This document shows positions 9,372-19,331 of a stretch of 64,000 nucleotides of DNA, piece after piece. Numbering within the stretch: position 1 is the stretch's first letter; each line of letters starts with the position of its first letter. Both the position numbers and the translations under genes were made by a program. The notes below the pieces were generated by a model. It worked only from the letters and a program-made list of their open reading frames with translations, was not told the DNA's origin and searched no databases. This DNA comes from CAVVYV01 sp963818205 (GTDB lineage: Bacteria; Actinomycetota; Thermoleophilia; Solirubrobacterales; 70-9), in the NCBI GenBank assembly GCA_963818205.1, contig CAWFRG010000013.1:62001-126000 (forward strand), given 5' to 3'.

Positions 9372-12234
9372 GCCGGCTCCCAGCGACGGCGACCCGGCTC
9401 TGGAGGCCCTGACCGGCAGCATCGAGCCGCGCGAGCTCGAGAAGGAGATGCGCTCCTCCTATCTCGAATACGCGATGAGCGTGATCGTCGGCCGGGCGCT
9501 GCCCGACGTCCGCGACGGGCTCAAGCCCGTGCACCGTCGCGTCCTCTACGCGATGCACGACCTCGGCCTGCAGCCGAACCGCCCCTACCGCAAATGCGCC
9601 TTCATCGTCGGCGAGGTGATGGGTAAGTACCACCCCCACGGCGACTCGGCGATCTACGACACCCTTGTGCGGATGGCGCAGGAGTTCTCCCTGCGCTACC
9701 CGCTGGTCGACGGCCAGGGCAACTTCGGCTCGATCGACGACGACCCCGCCGCTGCGATGCGATACACGGAAGCCCGGCTGGGGCCGCTGGCGACCCAGAT
9801 GCTGCGGGACATCGATGCCGACACGGTCGACTTCGGGCCGAACTACGACGAGCGCACCCGGGAGCCGCTGCTTCTCCCGTCGCGCTTCCCGAACCTGCTG
9901 GTCAACGGCGCCGCAGGGATCGCGGTCGGAATGGCGACCAACATCCCGCCCCACAACCTGCGCGAGGTGGCCGGCGCCGTCAACGCTTTCATCGACGACC
10001 CCGAGATCGACCTCAAGGGCCTGATGAAGCACGTCAAGGGCCCGGACTTCCCGGGGGGCGGCACGATCATGGGCCGCGAGGGGATCCGCGACGCCTACGC
10101 CTCCGGCCGCGGCTCGATCCGCGTCCGCGCCAAGGCCCACGTCGAGCCGATCAAGGGTGGCAAGGAGGCGATCATCGTCAGCGAGCTGCCGTTCCAGGTG
10201 AAGAAGGGTGGCGAGGGCGGCCTGATCACCAAGATCGCCGACCTCGTCCGCGAGAAGAAGATCACCGGGATCTCGGATCTGCGCGACGAATCCGACCGCT
10301 CCGGAATGCGGATCGTGATCGAGCTGAAGCGCTCGGGCGACCCCGCCAAGGTGGTGCTCAACCAGCTCTACAAGCGCACCGCGATGCAGCAGAGCTTTGG
10401 GATCAACATGGTGGCGTTGGTCGACGGGGTGCCACGGACCCTGAGCCTGCTGGAGGCGATCCGCCACTACGTCGTCCACCAGCGCGAGGTCGTCACCAGG
10501 CGCACCCAGTACGAGCTCTCCCGCGCCGAGGCCCGGGCCCACATCCTCGAGGGCCTCCTGGTCGCGCTCGACAAGCTGGACGCGGTGATCAAGCTGATCC
10601 GCGGCTCCAAGGATCCCGACACCGCCCGCGACGGTCTGATCGAGAAGTTCAAGCTCAGCCGCGCCCAGGCCCAGGCGATCCTCGACATGCGGCTGCAGCG
10701 CCTGACCGCGCTCGAGGCGGACAAGATCAAGGCGGAGCACGGGGAGCTGGTCAAGCAGATCAAGGAGCTGCGCGCGATCCTCGCCGACGAGTCGAGGGTG
10801 CTGGCGCTGGTCAAGGACGAGCTCGCCGAGATCGCCGAGCGCTACGGCGACGACCGGCGAACCGAGATCGCCGCCGCCGAGGGCGAGGTCGACATCGAGG
10901 ACATGATCGCCGACCAGCAGATGGTGATCTCGTTGACCGCCTCGGGGTACGCGAAGCGCGTTCCTCTCGCCACCTATCGCCAGCAGCGCCGGGGTGGCCG
11001 CGGGGTGATGGGGATGAACCTGAAGGAGGGCGACTACATCGAGCACCTCCACATCTGCTCCACCCACGACTACCTGCTCTTCTTCACCAACCGAGGGAAG
11101 GTCTACCGGCTCAAGGTCTACGAGCTGCCGGAGGGCTCGCGGACGGCGAAGGGGCGGGCGCTGGTCAATGTCCTGCCCCTCAAGGACGGGGAGCGAGTGA
11201 TGGCGGTGAAGCCGACCCGCGACTTCAGCGAGGGCAAGTTCGTCGTCTTCGGAACCAAGAACGGGATGATCAAGAAGACCGAGTTCAAGCAGTACGACAC
11301 CCCGATGCGGGCCGACGGGATCATCGCGATCAAGATCCGCAAGGGCGACGAGCTGGTCCAGGTCCGCCTCACCTCGGGCAAGGACGACATCATCATGGTC
11401 TCGGCCTCAGGTCACGCGGCGCGGTTCAAGGAGAAGGCCGTCCGCGCGATGGGCCGTGACACCTCCGGCGTCCGGGGAATGAACGTCTCGGAGAAGGGGA
11501 ACAGGGTCCTGGCGGTCGACGTCGCCCGGGACGAAGACGATCTCTTCGTCCTCACCGAGAACGGGTACGGAAAGCGCACCCGGATGGCCGAGTACCCGGT
11601 GAAGGGCCGCGGCACCAAGGGCGTGCTGACCGTGAAGCTGACGACGAAGAAGGGGATGCTCGCCGGCGCCCTCGTTGTTCGCGCGCACCAGGAGCTGATC
11701 TTCATCTCCCAGAACGGGATGGTCCAGCGGACCAGTGTCTCCGGGATCTCTCGGATGGGGCGCCCGACTCAGGGCGTCAGAGTGATGAACCTGAAGTCAG
11801 GCGACCGAGTGAGCGCGGTTGCGCTGGTGGTCGAGTCCGCGGCCGGCGAAGGCAACGGCTCGGCCCCGGTGGAGGAGGCGATCGAGGGCGAGGCGACCAG
11901 CACAAATTCGGCCGCCACAAAGATCGCGGCCGGATCTACCACCGATGGTGCTGGCAGCGACGGAACGGCGACCGACGGCGTGAAGACAACGCCGAAGCCG
12001 AAGCCGAAGCGCGGCTCCAGCACCAAGTCGGCCGCCACAAAGATCTCCGCCGGATCGAAGGCCGCGCCGAAGCCGAGGCCGAAGGCGGCTGCAAAGGCTC
12101 CAGCGAAGGCGAGGACGGCCAGGGCCAAGACAGCAGGGACAAAACGCGCTGCGGGGTCGACTCCGAAGCGGCGCACGCCGAAGCCGAATCCCGCCCTCGC
12201 CTCGAGCCGGAAGCGCGCCAAGAAGCGCAAGTAG
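9364..12234 (+). CDS. gyrA: DNA gyrase subunit A
   Basis: 956 residues. The breakage-reunion domain has the catalytic tyrosine at about residue 134 in the context AAMRYTEARL. The quinolone-resistance region reads GKYHPHGDSAIYDTLVRMAQ. The C-terminal beta-pinwheel carries the GyrA box QQRRGGRG (about residues 540-547). After about residue 822 there is an unusual tail of some 130 residues rich in Lys, Ala, Pro, Ser and Thr, ending SSRKRAKKRK. It contains two copies of a SAATKI(A/S)AGS motif related to the GyrB N-terminal extension. The ATG overlaps the end of gyrB by eight bases, so the subunits are translationally coupled. Confidence 0.96.
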
Positions 12235-12241
12235 CCGACGG

Positions 12242-12880
12242 CTAGACGGTTAGGAGGTAGGGCTCCCAGGTCGCCGGCGTTCGCGGCGCGGCGATCCGGA
12301 TGAACACGGTGGGCCCGGGCGGTCTTGGATTCTTTTTCGGATGCATCCGCACCTCCCGTGGCAATCGGTTGCCCTTCTTCCGGTTGCAGGGAGCGCAGGA
12401 GGCGACGATGTTCTCCCAGACCGAGTCGCCGCCGCGGCTGCGAGGGATCACGTGGTCAACGGTGAGGCTGGGCTTGTTGGTCCCGCAGTACTGGCAGGTC
12501 CATCCGTCGCGGGCGAGCACCGCCTTGCGGGTGATCCGGCGGCGGTGGATGTCGCGTGGCACCCGGACAAATCTGATCAGGCGGATCACCTCGGGACGGT
12601 CGAGGCACATCGTCTCCGATCGCAGCACCCCGTCGCCCTCCTCGAGCACCTCGGCCTTCTCCTTCAGGATCAAGACGAGGGCCCGCCGCACCGTGCAGAC
12701 GTTGAGCGGCTCGTAGGAGGCGTTGAGGACCAGGACCCGGCCTCTGGTCAGCCGGCGGGCCCTGGCCGCCGCTACCTCGGCATCGGCATCACCCTCACCA
12801 TCGACGGCCACGTGGCCGTTCGAAGACCCCCGGCCGTTCACCGGCACGGTTTGCTCGCGCGCGGCAGCCCCTCTATCCAT
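12242..12880 (-). CDS. HNH endonuclease family protein
   Basis: 212 residues. A disordered 40-residue start is followed by VLVLNASYEPLNVCTVRRALVLIL, typical of a bacterial HNH family usually found as a single chromosomal copy. The nuclease module has CQYCG, then LTVDHVIPRSRGG (HNH) and CAPCNRKKGNR, so both zinc CXXC knuckles and the catalytic His are present. Its biological role is unknown. It converges on gyrA with only seven bases between the stop codons. The pheA gene lies upstream on the same strand. Confidence 0.85.
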   Translation of the reverse strand: MDRGAAAREQTVPVNGRGSSNGHVAVDGEGDADAEVAAARARRLTRGRVLVLNASYEPLNVCTVRRALVLILKEKAEVLEEGDGVLRSETMCLDRPEVIRLIRFVRVPRDIHRRRITRKAVLARDGWTCQYCGTNKPSLTVDHVIPRSRGGDSVWENIVASCAPCNRKKGNRLPREVRMHPKKNPRPPGPTVFIRIAAPRTPATWEPYLLTV

Positions 12881-12903
12881 CCCGCGCGATTCTAGCCAAA
12901 CGG

Positions 12904-13764
12904 CTATTTGGTCCCTGGCACTCCAGTGGCGCTCGCGACCGGATAACTGCCAAGGATCCGGACCGACTCCGCCTTTCCGCGCAGCTCCTCGATCGCAGCG
13001 GCGACCTCCGCCTGCTCGCCGGACCCCTCGAGATCACAGAAGAACATGTAACGGCCCAGCCCTCGCCGCAGCGGCCGCGACTCGATCCGGGTCAGGTTCA
13101 CGCCCCGCACGGAGAACGCTTGTAGTGCATCGACCAGGGCGCCGGGGCGGTCGTCGCCGAGCTCTGCAAAGACCAGCGAGGTGCGCCAGGGTTCGTCACC
13201 CTCCGCCCTGGTCCCGGCGGGGGCGACCCAGACGAAGCGGGTGACGTTGTCGGGCTCGTCCTCGATTCCGTCGCGAAGCACGGCGGCCCCGTAGAGACTC
13301 GCCGCCGAGGCGGCGCCGAGCGCCGCCCAGTTGCCCTCGTGCTCGCTCACCCGGCGGACCGCGTCGGCGGTGCTCGCGGCCGCCCGGACCTCGGCCGCCG
13401 GGAGGTGCTCGCGGATGAAGCGGGCGCACTGGGCGCTCGCCTGGGGGTGGGAGAGGACCACCTCGATTCGATCCAGTGGGATCTGCTCGCGGGCGATCAG
13501 GCAGTGGCGGATCGGCAGGTCATGCTCGCCGACGATCGTCACCTCCTGCGCGTCGAAGGCGAGGGTATCGAGGGTGGCGCTGACCGCCCCCTCGATCGAG
13601 TTCTCGAAGGGGACCAGAGCGCGGTCCGCCTCGCCGGACTGCACAGCGATGATCGCGTCGTAGACCGAGGGCTTCGGCTGCGCCTCCACTTCCTCGCCGC
13701 CGATCGCCTCGCGGAGGGCGTCCTCGGTGAAGGTGCCCGGGGGGCCGAGGTAGGCGACCCTCAT
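12904..13764 (-). CDS. pheA: prephenate dehydratase
   Basis: 286 residues. The catalytic domain starts MRVAYLGPPGTFTEDAL, contains VPFENSIEGAV and the essential-threonine motif NVTRFVWV. A C-terminal ACT domain (about 195-275) carries DDRPGALVDALQAF and NLTRIESRP, which binds phenylalanine for feedback control. It converts prephenate to phenylpyruvate in phenylalanine synthesis. It is a monofunctional enzyme with no chorismate mutase domain. The start is the ATG at 13764. The 108 bases upstream show no clear promoter. Confidence 0.95.
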   Translation of the reverse strand: MRVAYLGPPGTFTEDALREAIGGEEVEAQPKPSVYDAIIAVQSGEADRALVPFENSIEGAVSATLDTLAFDAQEVTIVGEHDLPIRHCLIAREQIPLDRIEVVLSHPQASAQCARFIREHLPAAEVRAAASTADAVRRVSEHEGNWAALGAASAASLYGAAVLRDGIEDEPDNVTRFVWVAPAGTRAEGDEPWRTSLVFAELGDDRPGALVDALQAFSVRGVNLTRIESRPLRRGLGRYMFFCDLEGSGEQAEVAAAIEELRGKAESVRILGSYPVASATGVPGTK

Positions 13765-13872
13765 TTAGCGCCCCGTCCGGAAAGCTCTCGCCGAAAATGA
13801 CGGCCCCAGATCGTGCATGTTGCGTCCTCTCGCGAACCTTCCCGGGCGGGGCGCTGCGCTGCGGGAGAGCCA

Positions 13873-14946
13873 CTAACCCGGGGCCGAGCCGAAGATGACC
13901 GTGTAGGTGGCCTGGTTGTTGTCGGAGACCGCCTCGCCGGCCACCGGCTCCACCACGACCTCAACCGTGGTCTCGGTGCCGGCCTGGGGGAGGGCCTGGA
14001 TCGGCACCTTCACCGTTCCAGACTCGCCCGCGCTGAGATCGATCGTGTCCTGGAGTTCGGAGCCGTTGATCGTCACCACCACCGTGATCCCGGCCTCGTC
14101 GGACTCGCCCTGGTTCTGGACCTGGACGTCGATCTCGCGGGAGTCGTCGGGGACCGTGGTGGGGGAATCGGCGCTCAGGGTGGTGTCGCCGATCGAGGTC
14201 TGGAGGAGGCCGAGCCCATGGGTGCCGCCGGCGGCGTCGCTGGCGGTGAGCCCGCCGAAGACCTCAGCGATCCGCGTCTGATCGAGCCACTCGAGCGCGT
14301 CATCCGGCATGAAGTTGCCGGCGGGCAGGTCCTGCGCCTCCACCTGCTCGTCCTGGAGTACGTCCTCGATCTCGGGCACCGCGACCTGGGACCAGAGGAT
14401 GTCGCTGGCGTAGAGGCTCCCGATCTTGTCCTGGATCGCCTGGATCGCATCGGCGGTCTCGGCCCGGGCGGCGGCTGCGCCGACGCTCTGGGAGATCGTG
14501 TCGAGCGCATCCCGCCGCAGCCGCAGCGAGAGGACCGCGGCGCTCTGGGGATCGTCCATCTGCCCCGGGACCCCGATATTCTGTGCGCGGTCGTAGAGCG
14601 ACTCCGAGGCGCCGCGGAGGCTGCTGATCCGGTTCTGCAAGGTGATCGGGCTGTTGTCGGGGCTCTCGACCGTGTCGAAGAAGTCCTCGCCGCGCTGTTC
14701 GGACTCCTGCATGATCGTTCCGATGTCCTGGGTGTAGTTGCGGAGCCCGCGATCGGAGCGCGCCTCGAGGCAGCCGCGAAACCCGATCACGAGCAGAATC
14801 AGGAAGCCGACGCCGACCCCGACCGCGATCAGCCGTCGGAGCAGGTACTGCTGGCGGCGCCGCTCCGGTCCGGTGAACTCCCGCCTGGGACGTTCGGGTC
14901 CCTCCGGCGCGGCAACCCGCTGCTCTTCCTCGTCGAGGAATGCCAC
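13873..14946 (-). CDS. membrane-anchored protein with C-terminal CARDB-like domain, function unknown
   Basis: 357 residues. A charged cytoplasmic N-terminus (about 1-36, with RRRQQYLLRR) precedes one membrane helix (about 38-58, LIAVGVGVGFLILLVIGF). The outside portion is a predicted alpha-helical region (about 60-215), then a beta-rich domain (about 235-357) with pairs such as VQNQGESDEAGITVVVTING. That resembles CARDB/Ig-like adhesion domains. I do not recognise a specific function. It is divergent from the polytopic kinase at 15081, sharing a 134-base spacer, so a link to envelope signalling is possible but unproven. Confidence 0.7.
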   Translation of the reverse strand: MAFLDEEEQRVAAPEGPERPRREFTGPERRRQQYLLRRLIAVGVGVGFLILLVIGFRGCLEARSDRGLRNYTQDIGTIMQESEQRGEDFFDTVESPDNSPITLQNRISSLRGASESLYDRAQNIGVPGQMDDPQSAAVLSLRLRRDALDTISQSVGAAAARAETADAIQAIQDKIGSLYASDILWSQVAVPEIEDVLQDEQVEAQDLPAGNFMPDDALEWLDQTRIAEVFGGLTASDAAGGTHGLGLLQTSIGDTTLSADSPTTVPDDSREIDVQVQNQGESDEAGITVVVTINGSELQDTIDLSAGESGTVKVPIQALPQAGTETTVEVVVEPVAGEAVSDNNQATYTVIFGSAPG

Positions 14947-14993
14947 AAGGGCGGAAGTCTAGGCTGCGCGGCGTACGCACTCCCGTGCGGCCG

Positions 14994-15042
14994 GGATGCG
15001 AGGGCGCTCCGCAGGCGAAGTCGAGGAGCGATCCGTTTGATC
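14994..15042 (+). repeat. REP-like palindromic repeat, copy A
   Basis: 49 bases beginning GGATGCGAGGGCGCTCCGC and ending GGAGCGATCCGTTTGATC. The GGGCGCTCC and GGAGCGATCC arms can form a hairpin. It is nearly identical to the reverse complement of 24941-24989 and related to 36649-36728 and 39915-39962. It sits in the divergent spacer just before the kinase gene. Confidence 0.85.
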
Positions 15043-15080
15043 AGGGGTGGGCGGCCTGGCGAAGGAAAGGCACCCTTCCC

Positions 15081-16784
15081 GTGGAACGAGAACGAGCGAT
15101 GGTGGGCGAGCGCATCCTGGATAGGTTCCTGATCGAGGAGACGATCGGCAGCGGTGGCTTCGGCACCGTCTACCGGGCCTGGGACGAGCGTCTCCAGCGC
15201 TCGGTCGCGGTCAAGGTGATCGACCGGGACCACGGTGCACCCCGGGTCACCCGGGAGGCGCAGGCGGTCGCGCGGCTCGCCCACCGCAACATCGCCACCC
15301 TCTACGAGCTCGCCACGGACGGCGAGCGGGCCTTCCTCGTATCCGAGCTGATCGACGGCGAGACGGTGCGGGCCCTGGGCCGGCGGGGAGAACTCTCCGA
15401 CCGGCTCGTTTGCGAGCTGGGCGCCGGCGCCGCCGCTGCCCTCGCTCATGCCCACCGCAACGGCGTCGTCCACCGTGACGTGAAGCCGGAGAACATCCTG
15501 GTGGCCGCCCGGGGCGAGGCGAAGCTGGTCGACTTCGGGATCGCCCGGATCACCGGAGAGAAGACCCTGACCGCCAGCGGTGACGTCGTCGGGACCCTCG
15601 CCTACATGGCCCCCGAGCAGGCCGACGGGCTGCGGCCCGGGCCCGCCGCCGACGTCTACTCGCTCGCGATCACCCTGTACGAATGCTTCTGCGGCGAGCA
15701 TCCACTGATGCACGAGGGCCCGGCGGCGACGGCGCGGGCAATCGGGGAGCCGCTGATCCCGCTGGGCGATGTGCGCCCCGATCTGCCCCCGGCGCTGACG
15801 GAGACGATCGACGCCGCCCTCGACCCCGATCCGGAGCTTCGGCCGCTGGCCTCCGAGCTGGAGGCGGGGCTGAGCGTCCACGTCCGGGAGCTGACCGGCG
15901 GACGGCTGCCCCCGGTGCTGCGGCCCTCCGACGAAGCCGAGCGCCCGCGCCTCCGGCGCTCGCCGCCAGCGCGGATCCTCACCGCGCTGGGCGTCGGCGG
16001 CCTCGCCCTTGCCGCGCTGATCGCCGCTGGCGCACCCGCTCCGGTGATGCTCGCCGCCCCGCTCGTGGGGGTCCTGGCGCTGGTCCGGCCACAGCCCGCG
16101 CTCGGCATCGGCCTCGGGGTGACGGTCGCCTGGCTTCTGCTCGGAGCCGGGGAGCCCGGCTCGGCGCTGCTCGCGATCGTCCTCGTCCTCCCCCTGCTCG
16201 CCCCGGTGATCGCTTCGGGGGCGGCTCCGCTCCCGGGCCTCGCCCCGTCTCTGGGGCTTCTCGGGCTCGCTCCCGTCTACCCGGCGCTCGCCGGGCTCAC
16301 CCGGGGAGCGGCCGGCCGAGCCCTCCTGGGAGGGATCGGGTATCTCTGGCTGGCTGCCTGGGAGGGAATCTCGGACCGCACCCTCCTGCTCGGCGCCGAG
16401 ATCGCCGCGCCCGCCGGCTGGCAGGAGTCCATCGGCCTCGCCTTCAGCGACGTGGTCGTTCCGCTCTTTGGCTGGTCGGTGATCGGACCGGCCGCGGTCT
16501 GGGCGCTCGCCGCGTTCGCGCTCCCCCTGCTGGTCCGGGGCCGAGCCCCGGTCCTTGACGGCGTCGGGGCGCTGATCTGGGCCGCCGGCCTGATTTCGGC
16601 GCACCGCCTGGTCGCGGGCCCCAGCGGCGACCCGCCGGGGCTGTTGTTCGCGGCGCTGCTCGCGGCCGTGGTCGCGGCGCTGGTCGCCAGGCGCCTGCCG
16701 GTCTCGGCTCCCGAGCGGCCCGCCGTTGACCACCCGCCGGGCGCGACCGCGAGCGCCTGGACCCACGCGGTGGCATGCGCCTAG
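15081..16784 (+). CDS. Ser/Thr protein kinase with polytopic C-terminal membrane domain
   Basis: About 568 residues from GTG 15081 (AGGAAAGG lies 10 bases upstream); an ATG at 15099 is the alternative. The kinase domain is complete: GSGGFGTVYRAW, VAVKVIDRD, HRDVKPENILV, DFGIARI and AYMAPEQ. The C-terminal 300 residues contain roughly ten to twelve hydrophobic segments instead of the usual single helix plus sensor domain. It stands at the head of the fhaA-fhaB-pstP-rodA-pbpA-pknB-ddl cluster and probably phosphorylates FHA proteins or division factors (inference). The stop lies 55 bases before fhaA. Confidence 0.85.
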   Translation: MERERAMVGERILDRFLIEETIGSGGFGTVYRAWDERLQRSVAVKVIDRDHGAPRVTREAQAVARLAHRNIATLYELATDGERAFLVSELIDGETVRALGRRGELSDRLVCELGAGAAAALAHAHRNGVVHRDVKPENILVAARGEAKLVDFGIARITGEKTLTASGDVVGTLAYMAPEQADGLRPGPAADVYSLAITLYECFCGEHPLMHEGPAATARAIGEPLIPLGDVRPDLPPALTETIDAALDPDPELRPLASELEAGLSVHVRELTGGRLPPVLRPSDEAERPRLRRSPPARILTALGVGGLALAALIAAGAPAPVMLAAPLVGVLALVRPQPALGIGLGVTVAWLLLGAGEPGSALLAIVLVLPLLAPVIASGAAPLPGLAPSLGLLGLAPVYPALAGLTRGAAGRALLGGIGYLWLAAWEGISDRTLLLGAEIAAPAGWQESIGLAFSDVVVPLFGWSVIGPAAVWALAAFALPLLVRGRAPVLDGVGALIWAAGLISAHRLVAGPSGDPPGLLFAALLAAVVAALVARRLPVSAPERPAVDHPPGATASAWTHAVACA

Positions 16785-16838
16785 GATTTCGCCCGGCGCC
16801 TAACGGCGCGCCCGCCAACCCGACCTGAGGAGCCTGCG

Positions 16839-17606
16839 ATCAGCGTTCTGCGCAACCTGGAAGCCCGGATAGAGGGACTTGTCGAGGGCGTCTTCAGCCG
16901 CGCTTTCAGCTCCGGCGTGCAGCCGGTCGAGATCGCCCGCAAGCTCGCCAAGGAGATGGACGCCCACAAGACCGCCTCGGTGCAGCGCGTCTACGTCCCC
17001 AACGAGTACACGGTCTGGCTCGCCTCCGACGACTACGCGCGCTTCAAGGACTACGAGAGCTCGCTCACCCAGGAGCTCAGCGGGCACCTGCTCGAGCATG
17101 CTCGTCATCACAACTACGACCTGCTCACCCGTCCGGTGGTCGGCCTCGATCAGGACGAGCGCCTGCGGCTCGGGGAATTCGGGATTCAGACCCGGCTGGT
17201 GCGGCCGCCGCAGCGGCAGGGCGCCGAGCCGACCCAGGGCGAGCAGGGGCACACGATGGTCTACTCGGCGACACAGGCCGAGAAGGCCCGATCGAAGCGC
17301 CGGCCTCAGCAGGCCTACGCGGAGACCCGGGCGATCGTCGCCGTCGATGACCGGCGCTACGTCCTCGACGGGCCAACGGCGAGCATCGGGCGCTCCAAGG
17401 ACGCCGACTGCGTCATCGACGACCCCAACATCTCCCGCCGGCACGCCGAGCTGCGGCGCTCGGGTGTCGGCGACTGGCAGATCGTCGATCTCGGCTCGAC
17501 CAACGGCGTCAAGGTCAACGGGCGCCGTGTCTCCTCGGCTCGACTCTCACCCGGCGACGAAGTCACCCTGGGGACAACCGTCTTCAGCTTCGATATCGAG
17601 CAGTGA
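16839..17606 (+). CDS. fhaA: FhaA-like protein (DUF3662 and FHA domains), likely AUC start
   Basis: About 255 residues. The N-terminal DUF3662 domain (about 1-115) reads VLRNLEARIEGLVEGVFSRAF, then VEIARKLAKEMD. A linker follows, and the FHA domain is at about 165-255 (SIGRSKDADCVIDDPNISRRHAEL, STNGVKVNGRR). FHA domains bind phosphothreonine; mycobacterial FhaA binds the phosphorylated MviN complex. No ATG, GTG or TTG fits the conserved N-terminus: the first is a GTG at 16917, inside DUF3662. ATC at 16839 lies exactly where relatives start (M-SVL...) and has GAGGAG at 16827-16832. The stop overlaps the fhaB start. Confidence 0.8.
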   Translation: MSVLRNLEARIEGLVEGVFSRAFSSGVQPVEIARKLAKEMDAHKTASVQRVYVPNEYTVWLASDDYARFKDYESSLTQELSGHLLEHARHHNYDLLTRPVVGLDQDERLRLGEFGIQTRLVRPPQRQGAEPTQGEQGHTMVYSATQAEKARSKRRPQQAYAETRAIVAVDDRRYVLDGPTASIGRSKDADCVIDDPNISRRHAELRRSGVGDWQIVDLGSTNGVKVNGRRVSSARLSPGDEVTLGTTVFSFDIEQ

Positions 17607-18070
17607 ATGACCTCGAGCCGCTGGCGGTGGCGCTCAAGTTCGGCTTCCTCGCGCTCCTCTACCTCTTCCTCCTCTGGATCACCCGGATGGCGCTGCGCGA
17701 CCTTCGGGGCACCGCCTCGCCCGGGATCGAGACCGGCTACCACGAGGTCGCCGGCGGGCCCGAGCCGGCCTCCACCGAAGCCTTCCTGGTGGTGGAGGAA
17801 GGCGGCGGCCTGAAAAAAGGCGAGCACTTCGATCTCTTCGGCGGCGTCTCCCTGGGGCGCTCCCCCGATGCCGACATCCGCCTCGACGACCGCTATGCGT
17901 CCGGCATCCACGCGCGCGTCTTCAGCCGCTCGGGCACCTACGTGGTCGAAGACATGAACTCCACCAACGGCACCCTGCTCAACTCGCAGGAGCTTTACGG
18001 CGAAGCCGACCTCCAGCCGGGCGACTCGATAAGGATCGGGGACACCGAGTTCCGCTTCGAGGTCTCGTGA
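17603..18070 (+). CDS. fhaB: FhaB-like membrane FHA-domain protein
   Basis: 155 residues. An N-terminal membrane helix (about 9-30, FGFLALLYLFLLWITRMAL) is followed by a short linker and one FHA domain (about 70-155: SLGRSPDADIRLDD, SGIHARVF, DMNSTNGTLLN). In mycobacteria FhaB (FipA) links phosphothreonine signalling to division proteins. The start is a GTG whose GTGA overlaps the fhaA stop. It precedes pstP by 22 bases, the standard actinobacterial order. Confidence 0.88.
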   Translation: MNDLEPLAVALKFGFLALLYLFLLWITRMALRDLRGTASPGIETGYHEVAGGPEPASTEAFLVVEEGGGLKKGEHFDLFGGVSLGRSPDADIRLDDRYASGIHARVFSRSGTYVVEDMNSTNGTLLNSQELYGEADLQPGDSIRIGDTEFRFEVS

Positions 18071-18092
18071 TCCGGGGAACCAGGGATAGACC

Positions 18093-19331
18093 TTGCTGAC
18101 GGTCGCCGAGCAGGCATACAAGACGGACACCGGGCGCCAGCGCCACGCCAACGAGGACTCGTACTTCGCCCAGGCGCCGGTATTCGCGGTCGCCGACGGC
18201 ATGGGCGGCGCTCAGGCCGGCGAGGTCGCCTCGAGGATCGCCGCAGGGGCGTTCGAGAAGGGAGTCGACGAGGGGGCCTCGGCGGAGGGACAGCTTGAGG
18301 AGATCGCTCAGGGCGCCAACCGGGAGATCCACGATCTCGCCCAGAAGGACTCCTCCCGGGCCGGGATGGGCACCACCCTGACCGCGGCGCTGGTCCACGA
18401 CGACGAGGTGGCGCTGGGACACGTCGGCGACAGCCGTGCCTACGTCCTCCGCGACGGGAAGCTGAAGCGCCTGACCAAGGACCACTCGCTGGTCGAGGAG
18501 CTCCGCCGGCAGGGCCGGCTGACCGATGAGCAGGCGGAGGAGCATCCGCAGCGCTCGATCATCACCCGCGCCCTCGGCCCGGAGCCCGAGGTCAACGTGG
18601 ACACGATGACCTACCCGGCCAAGGACGGCGACATCTTCCTGCTCTGCAGCGACGGCCTCACCACGATGGTCACCGACGAGGCGATCCAGAAGATCATGCT
18701 CGAGGCCCGCAGCCTGCGGAGCGCCGTCAACAAGCTGGTCGACGCCGCCAACGGCATGGGCGGCCGCGACAACATCACCGCGGTCGCCTTCCGGGTCGCC
18801 GAGGCGGGCGAGGAGACCGACGAGGGGGCGACCCTGATCTCCCGCACCGCCGATCAGGCCGGCCTCACCGCCGAGCGGGCCCGGGCGGCGGCCGACCGGC
18901 TTCGCGGACACGGCCCGATGCCGGCTACGCAGCGGCGCCGGCGCGGGATCAAGATCGCCGCGATCGTCGCCGCGGTGCTGATCGTGATCGGCGGTTCGGT
19001 GCTGCTGGTCCGGCAGGTCTACTTCCTCGGCACCGACGACAGCGGCCGGGTAGCGGTCTATCGGGGGCTTCCCTACGAGCTGCCTTTGGGGATCAATCTC
19101 TACTCGGAGCAGGAGGTGATCGGCGTCCAGGCCTCGACCCTCTCGCCCGAGCGCCAGGACGTGGTCACCGAGCACGAGCTGCGCTCGAAGGACGACGCGT
19201 TCGACATCGCCAACGACATCGAGCAGCGCGAGGGCGCGGTACCGGTGACGCCGGCTCCGGCCCCCGCACCGGCCGCGCCGGCGAAGGGCAAGAAGCAGGC
19301 CGCGCCGGCCAAGAAGAAGACCCAGCCTTGA
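18093..19331 (+). CDS. pstP: PP2C-family Ser/Thr protein phosphatase PstP
   Basis: 412 residues from a TTG start with AGGGA about nine bases upstream. The PP2C domain (about 1-240) contains VADGMGGAQAGE, GMGTTLTAAL, GDSRAYVL, CSDGLTTMV and GGRDNITAV, so the metal-binding aspartates are present. A membrane helix (about 290-312, IKIAAIVAAVLIVIGGSVLL) leads to an extracytoplasmic part and a Pro-Ala-Lys tail. PstP reverses phosphorylation by PknB-type kinases. It is followed by rodA with overlapping stop and start. Confidence 0.92.
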   Translation: MLTVAEQAYKTDTGRQRHANEDSYFAQAPVFAVADGMGGAQAGEVASRIAAGAFEKGVDEGASAEGQLEEIAQGANREIHDLAQKDSSRAGMGTTLTAALVHDDEVALGHVGDSRAYVLRDGKLKRLTKDHSLVEELRRQGRLTDEQAEEHPQRSIITRALGPEPEVNVDTMTYPAKDGDIFLLCSDGLTTMVTDEAIQKIMLEARSLRSAVNKLVDAANGMGGRDNITAVAFRVAEAGEETDEGATLISRTADQAGLTAERARAAADRLRGHGPMPATQRRRRGIKIAAIVAAVLIVIGGSVLLVRQVYFLGTDDSGRVAVYRGLPYELPLGINLYSEQEVIGVQASTLSPERQDVVTEHELRSKDDAFDIANDIEQREGAVPVTPAPAPAPAAPAKGKKQAAPAKKKTQP

